Assembly: GCA_913043285.1 (NCBI GenBank)
Contig: CAJWML010000002.1
Coordinates: forward strand, 343,168 to 407,167
Source: CAKZNE01 sp002695025
GTDB taxonomy: Bacteria; Bacteroidota; Bacteroidia; Flavobacteriales; Schleiferiaceae
Reading direction: 5' to 3'
Length of the DNA stretch: 64,000 bases
Numbering within the stretch: position 1 is the stretch's first letter; each line of letters begins with the position of its first letter. This document shows positions 44,201 to 52,900 of the stretch, piece by piece. A program made the translations under genes and the position numbers. The notes under the pieces are model-generated. The model saw nothing but the letters and a program-made list of their open reading frames with translations. It had not been told where the DNA came from and searched no databases.

Positions 44201-44864
44201 CGTCATAGGTACGTATCCCGAAAGGGTCGCTTAAGGCGGCTATGGTTTCATTGTCTACATCAGAGAGCAAAGTCCCGGAAACGATATAGGCCATGATGAT
44301 CACCGCTACAGAAACAAATGAAATGGTGGTACTGCGAAAACGATGGGCCAGCCAGAATATAATCGCTCCGCCAAAAAACATATTGGGCAGCACAAATACC
44401 AGGTAAGTATTCAGCATGCTTTCCCAGGGAAGAGGTCCCAGGCGATCAGCATCCAGCCATCCAAAGGCTGGAGCCATAGCGGTGGCCAGGATCACGCCCA
44501 GGTAAATGCCCAGGAAGGGTAAACAGGAAAGTAAAAAGGCTCCTGTAAACCGGCCAAGGAAATAACCATACTTGCGCAATGGTGTACTAAAGAGGATCTC
44601 GTGGAACTGGTAATTGTAATCACGAAGGGCGGCATTGTTGCAAAAGGCAGCCGCAAACAGCAAACCAAAGAGACTAAGGATGGAAACAAAAGAGGTAACC
44701 GTATGAGGTGCGTTCTTATACACATTACCTACAGCATCACCAATCACTACATTATCACTGGCCACTGCTCCAAAAACAAGCAGGGTATAGATCAATAAAA
44801 AGATGTACACCATGGGGCGTCCCAGCGCCCCGCGTATTTCGCGGACGAAGAATTCTCTGAACAT
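41286..44864 (-). CDS. ABC permease fused to M1 aminopeptidase
   Basis: A 1192-residue fusion. Residues 1-590 hold two sets of about six membrane spans, as in ABC-2 type permeases, with a membrane span near 580-600 leading outward. Residues about 620-1192 are an M1 gluzincin peptidase with the zinc site HEMAHQWW near 938 and the downstream Glu in TESFSEYSS about 19 residues later. The GxMEN-like exopeptidase motif is not obvious, so exact specificity is uncertain. This fusion is known in Bacteroidota. It is 5 bases downstream of its ATPase gene. The peptidase side should face the periplasm, possibly trimming peptides as they are exported. Confidence 0.92.
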   Translation of the reverse strand: MFREFFVREIRGALGRPMVYIFLLIYTLLVFGAVASDNVVIGDAVGNVYKNAPHTVTSFVSILSLFGLLFAAAFCNNAALRDYNYQFHEILFSTPLRKYGYFLGRFTGAFLLSCLPFLGIYLGVILATAMAPAFGWLDADRLGPLPWESMLNTYLVFVLPNMFFGGAIIFWLAHRFRSTTISFVSVAVIIMAYIVSGTLLSDVDNETIAALSDPFGIRTYDVYSKYFTPIEKNTLSPAYSGLMLQNRMIWIGFSLLITLLSYLSFSIRERKAFRVKAAPKTTESKAVPVIQEKQKVNPVFNLKTNYIQFWSFFKTSLSSMLKSIVFRILLIICLILVVSQMVAGFEYFGLQSYPVTYKMMSMISNASSIFVMIILVFFSGELVWRDRMSHLHEVVNATPHHSFSSLAAKTLSLISLAFILHLFLIALAIVYQLLQGYMAVELSVYFGDLLMDVLPGYITYSCLFIFLQVMINNRYLGYFVSVLFLFLLDFIWIAADISTNMVDFNGGPSLFYSDMNGFGSGLLGSVWFNIYWILFTFILLTIAGLFMNRNTVEGIGERFKQARKSFKGTYLIGTLVIIGLWLGTASFVYYNTFILNDFKTPDTWEHLRVDYEKNYKTYENYPLPKLTAINYYIDIFPESRDLKVRAEIAMQNKSGRAIDSVFYTLSNDWDIEINIPGAEMVLNDEELGFRIYRLAEPLDTNATLNMEILSTYMSEGFENSAGDRSIAANGTFLNNSEILPFLGYREELELLDRNDRKKYDLQPKKRIPELQEDCNELCMVNYLSDGASDWVNVETVISTSADQLAIAPGKLVKEWQENGRNYYHYVVDHASQNFYSFMSARYEKAQRQWNGINLEVYYDKKHPYNVEMMLDAIQKALEYYTAHFGPYYHKQARIIEFPRYQSFAQAFPGTMPYSEGLGFIVNLEDEDDNNVVDAVIAHEMAHQWWAHQEISAKMQGGTMLTESFSEYSSLMVMKQEEDAMHMKDFLKYNFDRYLNGRSFERIKEVPLYKVENQGYIHYGKGSLILYALQDYIGEDSVNAALRDFLAEYRYAEPPYPTSLDFLRHLEPRVPDSLQYLVEDWFKKTTLYDFRLKEASLQETDNGKYTVDLDIEAYKIYADTIGNEEKSAPNDWVDIGLYGDEEEEKLIALKRVKFNAEKLEFTLMADEKPVKAAIDPHRLLIERVVDDNVKKLE

Positions 44865-44869
44865 GAAGC

Positions 44870-45766
44870 TTAGTTTACAGGGTTAAGGGTAGTACCGGTA
44901 GGGTGTATATGGCTGAAGAATACGTCTTCCAGGTTAGGTTCTACACGGGTAAAACCGTTGGCCGGGTCATTTTCGCTCCAGATGTGGATAACCGGTCTGC
45001 CAGCTACCATTTTCTCTGAAATGATCACGTAGTCATTCTGGTAGTGTTCCAGCTCACTGCGTTCAATGGTTTTTTGCCATACCATACCCCGTATCTTGTC
45101 CATAGCCGTTATCGGGGAGCCTTTGTATACAATGCTCCCGTGGTTCATAATAGCCATCTCTGTGCAGAGTTCGCTTACATCGGCCACAATGTGGGTGGAA
45201 AGTAATACGATCACGTTCTGGCCCACATCGGCCAGCAGGTTGTGGAAGCGGTTACGTTCACCGGGGTCCAGGCCAGCCGTGGGTTCATCTACAATGATCA
45301 GCCGGGGGTTGCCGATAAGGGCCTGGGCAATGCCCACCCGTTGTTTCATACCGCCTGAAAAGCCCTTTACACTTTTATGGCGCTTCTCATAGAGGTTTAC
45401 CTTATGCAGCAGGTATTCAATAAGCTCCTTACGTTCCTTTCGCTGGCTGATGCCTTTCAGGATGGCAATATGATCCAGGAGTTGTTGGGCCGTAATGCGC
45501 GGGTACACCCCAAATTCCTGGGGAAGGTACCCCAATACTTTTCGCAGGCTTGAGGGATCCTGCAAGATGTTGATCTCATCGAGTGTGGCTGTTCCGCTGT
45601 CCGCTTCCTGCAGGCAGGCCAGGGTCCGCATTAGGGTGGATTTGCCAGCCCCGTTGGGGCCCAGGAGACCAAACAAGCCATTTTCGATTTCCAGGTTGAT
45701 ATTGTCCAGGGCCTTTACACCGTTGGAATAGGTTTTAGAAAGCTGTTGAATGCTGAGTTTTGCCAT
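44870..45766 (-). CDS. ABC transporter ATP-binding protein
   Basis: This 298-residue ATPase has Walker A GPNGAGKST near residue 36, Q-loop LPQEFG, signature FSGGMKQR near 140, Walker B LIIVDEPTAGLD and switch His in STHIV. The C-terminal ~80 residues beyond the ATPase core match the accessory region of ABC-2 exporters. It pairs with the permease/peptidase fusion 5 bases downstream, giving a complete homodimeric or heterodimeric exporter. Substrate unknown. Confidence 0.95.
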   Translation of the reverse strand: MAKLSIQQLSKTYSNGVKALDNINLEIENGLFGLLGPNGAGKSTLMRTLACLQEADSGTATLDEINILQDPSSLRKVLGYLPQEFGVYPRITAQQLLDHIAILKGISQRKERKELIEYLLHKVNLYEKRHKSVKGFSGGMKQRVGIAQALIGNPRLIIVDEPTAGLDPGERNRFHNLLADVGQNVIVLLSTHIVADVSELCTEMAIMNHGSIVYKGSPITAMDKIRGMVWQKTIERSELEHYQNDYVIISEKMVAGRPVIHIWSENDPANGFTRVEPNLEDVFFSHIHPTGTTLNPVN

Positions 45767-45828
45767 GGTATAGGTTTAGAATCTTTCGAATATATTAAAA
45801 CCGACACCAATTTTGGACTTGAGGTTGC

Positions 45829-46536
45829 CTAAAGGATAATAGTAAGGAAAAGAGCCACAGGAACCTGTAGTTTAAAGTCAGTGATCTTATCTTCAGATTC
45901 TTCGTAACTACTATTCTCAATCAATTCTCCGGTGGAAAAATCTTCCCGGTAGTTTTCGGTGGTAACGTTGAATTTTTCAATCCCGGTAAGAAAGTAGAAG
46001 GTGGCTTCTGTACCTATCTTGATGCGGTTGGTGATGTAATAGTCAAGGGTTAACTGTGGCCCGGCACCGTAACGGTTGGCTATGGATTTGGTAGTGGTAA
46101 CGGTAGAGTCCAGCACCCCGGAGTTAAAGGCCTGCACATTAACCGTTTGATTATTGCGTGCATTGAGTACCAGGTCCATCCCCAAACCTAGTTCAAAACG
46201 GCTACCCAGGAGGTGTTTTTTAGCATAACCTGCGCGGAATGAAAGATCCGAAAGATCGGATTTAAGATCATTCCTGGATGATATCAGGCTATACTGGTAA
46301 CCCAAACCCATCAGGATCTCCGTTCTTGAGCGGTTAAACCGGATGCCATACTTAAGCAGAAAAGGGTTGTCGATGGCCGGGCTGTTGCCCAGGTTTACGA
46401 TCTGTTTAAGCAAAGGATTTACCTGCAAGCCTATATGATGGCTGATACGGTCATCCTCATGAAAGGTGAGCTGGGCAAAGGCCGTATTCAGGGCCATGCA
46501 GCCCAGGCATAGGGCAGCTAAAGATTTGAATAGCAT
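45829..46536 (-). CDS. Probable outer-membrane beta-barrel protein
   Basis: A 235-residue protein with a Sec signal peptide ending TAFAQ (about residue 22). The mature part has alternating aromatic/hydrophobic and polar residues in about eight strands (YGIRFNRSRTEILMGLGYQY, LSFRAGYAKKHLLGSRFELGLGMDLVL), as in small OmpA/OmpW-like barrels. It ends with a hydrophobic strand (LQVPVALFLTIIL) and lacks the usual terminal Phe. It follows the ABC exporter genes on the same strand with a 62-base gap upstream, so joint function is possible but not shown. Confidence 0.72.
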   Translation of the reverse strand: MLFKSLAALCLGCMALNTAFAQLTFHEDDRISHHIGLQVNPLLKQIVNLGNSPAIDNPFLLKYGIRFNRSRTEILMGLGYQYSLISSRNDLKSDLSDLSFRAGYAKKHLLGSRFELGLGMDLVLNARNNQTVNVQAFNSGVLDSTVTTTKSIANRYGAGPQLTLDYYITNRIKIGTEATFYFLTGIEKFNVTTENYREDFSTGELIENSSYEESEDKITDFKLQVPVALFLTIIL

Positions 46537-46554
46537 GTGTGGTAAGTTGGGTTC

Positions 46555-47679
46555 TTAGTATTTTTTAAAAGGATCGGACAGGCGCGGATCTGTGATCATC
46601 TGGCCATCGGTTAGTGTATGCAGGAAAGCAATGATGTCCTCCTTTTCGGCAGTTGAAATATTAAGGACCTGCGGTTTACCGGAAATGTCCCTTAAGCGGC
46701 TGTCCAGGTTAGGATTGTCCTGCACCCCATTATTGTAATGATCCAGCACCTCCTCCAGGGTTTCAAAACGGCCATCATGCATATAGGGAGCCGTGAGGGC
46801 AATATTACGGAGGTTCGGTATCTTGAATTTACCGTCATCTTCAGGCTTTCCGGTTATACCACCCAAACCTTTGTCCGTATAGACCTGGTCCAGGCCAATG
46901 TTCAATAATTCAGAGTTGTCCGTTTCCCCTGTGGGCAAATAGCCGGTGGGTGAATGCAACTGATGGCAGCTACCGCAGTTGTACTTTCCAAAGAAGAGAT
47001 TCATGCCTCTTTGTTCCTGACTATTTAAAACCTGGTCGTTTACAATGGCATTTCTAAATAGTTGGTCAAAAGGAGAATGGTTAGTTTGAATATTCCGTAC
47101 AAACCACATAATAGCTTCGGAAATGCGGTTAAAAGTAATCTCCTCATCATCAAAGGCTTTGCTGAAAAGCTCAGGGTAGTAAGAGCGGCTTTTGACGCGG
47201 TTTACCAGGTCTCCTGTATTTTTGACGCCCATTTCCACATGGTTGAAAACCGGCTGCATCACCATGTTCTGTAAAATTCGCTCCCGACCGTCCCAAAAAA
47301 GAGCTTGTCCACCTTTACTCATAACTCCCATGTTAACCAGGCTAAAACCACCAATATTCTGAATGGGCGGAGTATTGCGGGAAGTCTCTACATTCTCAAA
47401 TCCACGACTACTGGCCCTGGTATCGGCAAAAGCCCTGGATTGTTTGTGGCAGGAACCGCACGAAACAGAGTTATTGACGGATAACGTATTATCGTAAAAA
47501 AGCACCCGTCCTAAAGTGGCAAGTTCATCAGAACCCAAATCGTAGCTGTAGTTTTGGGAGAGATCCAGCGTGCGGGAGTTGGTGTTATAGGAAAGGTCCT
47601 CCTTTTTGGAGCATGAAACAACGATCAAAAGAACGCAGGCGGATGCAAAAAAATAGAAGGTCAGTTTTTTAGTTTTCAT
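46555..47679 (-). CDS. Di-haem cytochrome c peroxidase lipoprotein
   Basis: A 374-residue lipoprotein, starting MKTKKLTFYFF at 47679 with lipobox VVSC. An upstream ATG at 47736 would put 19 extra residues before an intact signal peptide, so it is not used. Two haem-c sites are visible, CGSCH near residue 80 and CGSCH near 239, with MauG/CcpA-family motifs (FYDNTLS, TPPIQNI, PNLRNIALTAPYMHDG). The enzyme reduces hydrogen peroxide in the periplasm using electrons from cytochromes, or acts as a MauG-like oxidase. It precedes the minus-strand barrel gene by 18 bases and may be its operon partner. Confidence 0.94.
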   Translation of the reverse strand: MKTKKLTFYFFASACVLLIVVSCSKKEDLSYNTNSRTLDLSQNYSYDLGSDELATLGRVLFYDNTLSVNNSVSCGSCHKQSRAFADTRASSRGFENVETSRNTPPIQNIGGFSLVNMGVMSKGGQALFWDGRERILQNMVMQPVFNHVEMGVKNTGDLVNRVKSRSYYPELFSKAFDDEEITFNRISEAIMWFVRNIQTNHSPFDQLFRNAIVNDQVLNSQEQRGMNLFFGKYNCGSCHQLHSPTGYLPTGETDNSELLNIGLDQVYTDKGLGGITGKPEDDGKFKIPNLRNIALTAPYMHDGRFETLEEVLDHYNNGVQDNPNLDSRLRDISGKPQVLNISTAEKEDIIAFLHTLTDGQMITDPRLSDPFKKY

Positions 47680-47797
47680 ACGGAAGGGTTTTAGCAGGCT
47701 CCTTAATATAAGTAAGGATGCGTTTTTAACATACATGGTTGCGTATGGATGACCTTAATCTGCTAACCCTCGCCAGGATTAGGCTAATTGATTAATC

Positions 47798-49807
47798 CTA
47801 ATCGTTTTTTATCCCGTACAAATACTGCTTGTCCTCCCTTGAAGCAAATTCATCGAATTCCTTTTCAGAAAGCTGTAGGAATCGGGCAATCTGAGGATGT
47901 CCCTGGTCACGAAAATACAGGCTATGATCTGCGCGGTACTTTAATTTCATCCGTTTATTATCGTTATCCCGGAGCCGGCTGATTAACACTTGCAGATCGC
48001 GGGTGCGTTTTTCCTGGTCAAATAGATCTTTATAGGATGTTTGAAGAGCTTGTATATAGGCCTCCTTGGTTTTTTCCATTTTTCGCGCCTCCAGGTAACG
48101 GCAGTTAATAAATTCGATTTCGTTCACTCCGAACTTCTGGAAGACCTTCCAGAATCGCGGTTCCAGGATGTGTAGTTTGGTACGTACTCCTTTTGAGACA
48201 TGAGTAAGAAGAGAAAAACGCTCCATGTCCAGGAGTACCCTGTAGATTTCAGGGTCGTCCTGCATAATATCATCCATGAAAGCAATGATCCGTGTGGTGT
48301 CCCCAAGAAATGTGCTATCTATTTTTCGTTTTAGTTGATGCAGATCTTCGGTAGTGGGCACAATCTGAATATCTTCATCACCCTGGCGAATACTAATGTT
48401 AAAATCGTTGACAATGGTGAGTTTCAGGTCCTTCAGAGGTGCCGTAATACTTTCATTCAAAAGGTTCTCTGCAAATTCACGGTAAGCTACGTTCTCTTTA
48501 GACAGGTACTCTTTTAAAAGGGTATCGCGTATTGCTTTATCATGCGTAATACTTAATGCATTGCTTAGTAATGCTTCATCGATGTCAAGGGCCCGTGCCA
48601 CCCGGTAATAAAAAATAAACGCTTCTTCGTAAGTAGTAAACCGGGGATCTTCTTCCCAGTAAAACATGGTCTTCATACCCTCCACTTCATCATCCCTAAG
48701 AAGTAACATATCCTGATTAAAGCTGGAGAAAAGGTGATCGGTTACTTCATCTTTTACCTTTAAGTCGTTTACCTCACGTGTAGTGTGGTAGCGATAAGCA
48801 ATAAAATTCTCGCTCCATATACTGCTGTTCATGTAACACTTTTTTCTAATAGACTCCAGCAAATAGTAGATATAGGTTTTATTATTAGGGTCTAGCAGGT
48901 GGTACTTGAAAGCTTTTTCCACACCGTCTGTGTACCTGAAATCATCCATCATATTTTTCAGGCTTTGTACACGGGCTTCATTCTTAAGCTTGCGGAAAAG
49001 TGCGTGGCTCACAATAAACGGTTTGCCAAGAGTTGAATCACCCTGTTCCGCTATAAATTCTTTCAGTTTCAGGAGTCTCCGTATGGGTAGGGGATGAGAG
49101 CTTTCTTTGGCCTCAAAATTTCTTTCGGAAAGGTCAAGGTAGTGCCTTTGTAACTGGAACATAATGCTAAAGGAGCGTTCCATACTGCGCAGGTCATAAC
49201 CGGCATCTTTCAACCAGTGCATGGCCAGTGAGTCTGCCTCAAATTCATTCTGAATAGAAAACCGACTTTCATCTTTATTTCGTAGGAGGCCATTTTTAAA
49301 GTCACCGGATTCGGCTTTTACATATCCATTAAGCGAGTGCTGTTTATGATAGTGTGCAATTTCATGGGCCAGCACGGAAGCTATGGCAGCTTCATCCGGT
49401 GCCTCTGCGATAAGGCCAATGTTAACAAACATGCTTCCTGAGGGAGTCATGAAAGCATTATACGCAGCATCGGCAATAATATAGGCATGAATAATGCTGT
49501 CTGCTTTAAGTTCAGAAGGAGTAACCTTTTCCATGACCTTATTCAGGTAGGCTTCCAGCCAAGGTTGATCGGTGTATATATCCCCGCTGTTGATCAGCTC
49601 ACTGATCTGGCCGGCAGCAACATCAGCAAAACGATAGGCCCTTCGGTCCCAACTCTCATTTTTCAGAGTGTTAGGAATACCAGTATAAATGTGTTCTCTC
49701 AAAATACTTACATCCGGATTGAGGTCCGGAGCAGCCGAAGTAACCTGGGCAACACTGTAAAAAGGAATGACAAAACCAGCAAAAAAGAGAAAGTACAATC
49801 TTTTCAT
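47798..49807 (-). CDS. M48-type secreted metalloprotease
   Basis: A 669-residue protein with a signal peptide (MKRLYFLFFAGFVIPFYSVAQ) when started at 49807; an ATG 12 codons earlier would bury it. The zinc site is VLAHEIAHYHKQH near residue 150, with the third ligand Glu probably in FEADSLA near 200 (ExxxD as in M48/Ste24 families). The remaining ~450 residues are helical and not recognised; they may be repeats recognising substrates. M48 enzymes such as BepA degrade or help fold outer-membrane proteins. It is divergent from the alpha-2-macroglobulin gene, 160 bases away. Confidence 0.88.
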   Translation of the reverse strand: MKRLYFLFFAGFVIPFYSVAQVTSAAPDLNPDVSILREHIYTGIPNTLKNESWDRRAYRFADVAAGQISELINSGDIYTDQPWLEAYLNKVMEKVTPSELKADSIIHAYIIADAAYNAFMTPSGSMFVNIGLIAEAPDEAAIASVLAHEIAHYHKQHSLNGYVKAESGDFKNGLLRNKDESRFSIQNEFEADSLAMHWLKDAGYDLRSMERSFSIMFQLQRHYLDLSERNFEAKESSHPLPIRRLLKLKEFIAEQGDSTLGKPFIVSHALFRKLKNEARVQSLKNMMDDFRYTDGVEKAFKYHLLDPNNKTYIYYLLESIRKKCYMNSSIWSENFIAYRYHTTREVNDLKVKDEVTDHLFSSFNQDMLLLRDDEVEGMKTMFYWEEDPRFTTYEEAFIFYYRVARALDIDEALLSNALSITHDKAIRDTLLKEYLSKENVAYREFAENLLNESITAPLKDLKLTIVNDFNISIRQGDEDIQIVPTTEDLHQLKRKIDSTFLGDTTRIIAFMDDIMQDDPEIYRVLLDMERFSLLTHVSKGVRTKLHILEPRFWKVFQKFGVNEIEFINCRYLEARKMEKTKEAYIQALQTSYKDLFDQEKRTRDLQVLISRLRDNDNKRMKLKYRADHSLYFRDQGHPQIARFLQLSEKEFDEFASREDKQYLYGIKND

Positions 49808-49967
49808 GCTAATAAGGTTAAAGTTGGTACTATAATTCATCAAAAAGAGGGCAAATATAAAATTTGCAGTAAAGTCAATGCCCGGAAAATCCGCTTGAAA
49901 TTTCTACATTTCTCTTTTCCATAGAGAGGGATACTCACTATTTTTAAACCCACTCAAATCCCTAGCC

Positions 49968-52900
49968 ATGAAAAAAGCCTTTGCCTCTCTGCTGCCAATG
50001 GTGGTAAGCCTTCTTCTTATTTCTTCCTGCGACCGTAAAGCCCAGGTTCCGGCTTTTGATCGCTCCTACCGCGAATACATCAATGCGTTTACCAGTGGGG
50101 TAATCTCGCGTAAATCCACTATTAAGATCCATTTTGCCCAAAAAGCAAAAGAGCAGCCTACCAAAGAGGTTCTTGAATTTGAGCCGGAGATAGAAGGTAA
50201 GCTGGTGTGGATTGATGATCAGAGCCTTGAATTTATTCCCGATGAGGACCTGGAAAGGGGTGAGGTGTACGTAGGCGAACTGGACCTGCAGAGCATCATG
50301 GATGTTCCGGATTCATTGAAAACCTTTGAATTCGGCTTTCAGGTACTGAAGCCTGCTTACGAGTGGGGCAGCCTGCAGCTAAAGGCCACTCCCGAAACCC
50401 AGATGAATTATTACGCCCTGGAGGGCAGTGTGCTTAGTGCCGATATGGAAAACCCGGAAGAATTGAAAGGCCTTTTTAAGGCCTATAGCAAGGGGAAAGA
50501 ACTCAGCGTAAAGTGGAGCAACTCCGGGCTGGCCCGTACCTACGATTTCCGTATAGACAGTATTCCGCGTGAAGAGGAGGCCTACACCATTGATTTGAAG
50601 GTGAATGGCAAAGCAGAAGGCACCAGGAATTTTCCGGATCGTGAAGTAAATATGGCTGCCCTGGGTGAATTCAAATACCTGGGTTATGATATGTATCCGG
50701 GCACCCAAAGGGTAGTGGTACTCAAATTCACCGATCCTATTAAACCCAACCAGGACCTTTCCGGCTATATTACTTTGGAAAGGGCAGAGAACCTGCGTTT
50801 TGAGATTGAGAATACTACTATAAAAGTCTATCCGCCCGAAGAAATTTATGGAAGCCGTACCCTGCGTATTTCTCCTGGAATTAAGAACATCCTCGATTAC
50901 AAATTCAGCGAAAGCATTGATGAGAAACTGGCTTTCCGCAACCAAAAACCCCAGGTGGAATTCCTGGGAGAGGGCAACATTATTCCTACTGGTGATAAGG
51001 TATTGGTGCCCTTTAGGGCGATAGCGCTTAATGCGGTGGACGTAAAGGTAATTCGTATTGCACAACGCAACGTACTGCAGTTTTTGCAGGAGAATGATCT
51101 CAACGGAAACAGTGAGTTATACCGTGTAGGTGAGATAGTAGCCGAGAAAAAGATGGATCTCCGGCAGGACGGCAAGCCCACCACAGATTGGATCAATTAT
51201 TCGATAGACCTGGCCCCGCTTATAAAACCTGAACCCGGTGCCATTTATAAGCTGATGATCAGCTTCAATAAAGAGTATAGCACCTACCCCTGTGATGCCG
51301 GGACTGCGCCTGATGATGAGGAGGATGGAGATGGCTGGTACTACGATGATTATTATTACAATGACTATGGGAGCAATGCCTACAACCATGGCGACTATTA
51401 TTTTCCTTACCCCCGTGGTTACCGCTGGGATGAGCGCGATAATCCCTGTCATGTTTCATACTATGTGTCGGATCGTTTTGCCTCCAAAAGTGTATTGGCC
51501 AGCGATTTGGGCCTCATTGCCAAAAAAGGAGATAAGGGGGATATTGACCTTACCGTAAGTGACCTTAAAACCACTGAACCAATCAGCGGGGTAAGAGTGG
51601 AAGCCTATTCGTATCAGCAAAAACCTCTTGGCAGTGCCGAAACCGATGCAAAAGGCTGGGCCACACTAAAGGTGCACCAGCCTGTTTATTTTCTGGTAGC
51701 CACCAAAGCATCCCAAAAGGGTTACCTGAAGCTTCAGGATGGTGAGGCCATCTCACTCAGTAATTTCAAGGTAGAAGGTGAAGAGGTGAAGAAAGGCTTG
51801 AAGGGATTCCTCTACGGGGAACGCGGTGTATGGCGGCCGGGCGACAGCCTGTTTCTCAATTTTATGCTGGAAGATGGGGCCGGAACCTTACCGAAAGACC
51901 ACCCGGTACATTTTGAACTCTTTAACCCCAACGGGGTAATAGTGGATCGCCAGATCAGCAATGATGCCGTAGGGCGTATCTATTCCTTTACCAGCTATAC
52001 CGTTCCTGAGGCGCCCACCGGTAATTATAAAGCCCTGGTACGCGTGGGAGATGTGAGTTTTGAAGAGCGTATTCGCATTGAGACCGTAAAACCCAACCGC
52101 CTGGAAATTGACCTCAATTTTGAAGAAAAGATAGCGGATATATCATCCGGAAACCTGGCTGGTGACCTGCATGTGGAATGGCTCACAGGGGTAGAAGCTT
52201 CCAACGTAAAAGCCAAGATAGACCTGAAAATTGCCATGGAAGGGAATCCCTTTCCACAGGAGCGTAATTTCCGTTTCCTGGATCCCGTAAAGCGCTTTAA
52301 CGTGGAAGAAAAAACCTGGTTTGAAGGCAGCCTGGGACAGGATGGTGACGCCAGCATAATGGAAGAGATCGGTAACTATAGTTCCGCACCGGGTATGCTG
52401 AAAGCCCGCGCTTTGGTCAAGGCCTTTGAAGGTGGCGGTAATTTCAGTACGGAATACTTTGATGTGAAACTTTCACCCTTTAGCCGCTATGTAGGCATGA
52501 AAATGCCGGAACCCAGCCGTGGCCACTTCCTCACCACCGACCAGGAGTATACCCTTCCTGTCCGTACCCTGGATTACCAGGGAAAACCGGTTAGTGTGCA
52601 AAACCTGGAAGTGAAGATCTACAAGGTAGATTGGCATTGGTGGTACGACTCCGGTAACGACTACCTGAAGCGCTATATCGACAATGAAGCCGTGCACCTC
52701 TACAAAAGCGGGAAGGTGAGTACGCTCAACGGTCGCGGGGAGTATAAATTCAAGGTGGAGTATCCCAACTGGGGCCGCTTTCTCATCCGTATTTGTGACG
52801 GCAATGGCCATTGCACCGGTGAGTTGACCTATTTCGACTGGCCGGAAGGTACCAGTGGTGACCGTCCCGAACTTTCCGGAGCCACCATGCTGAGCTTTAA

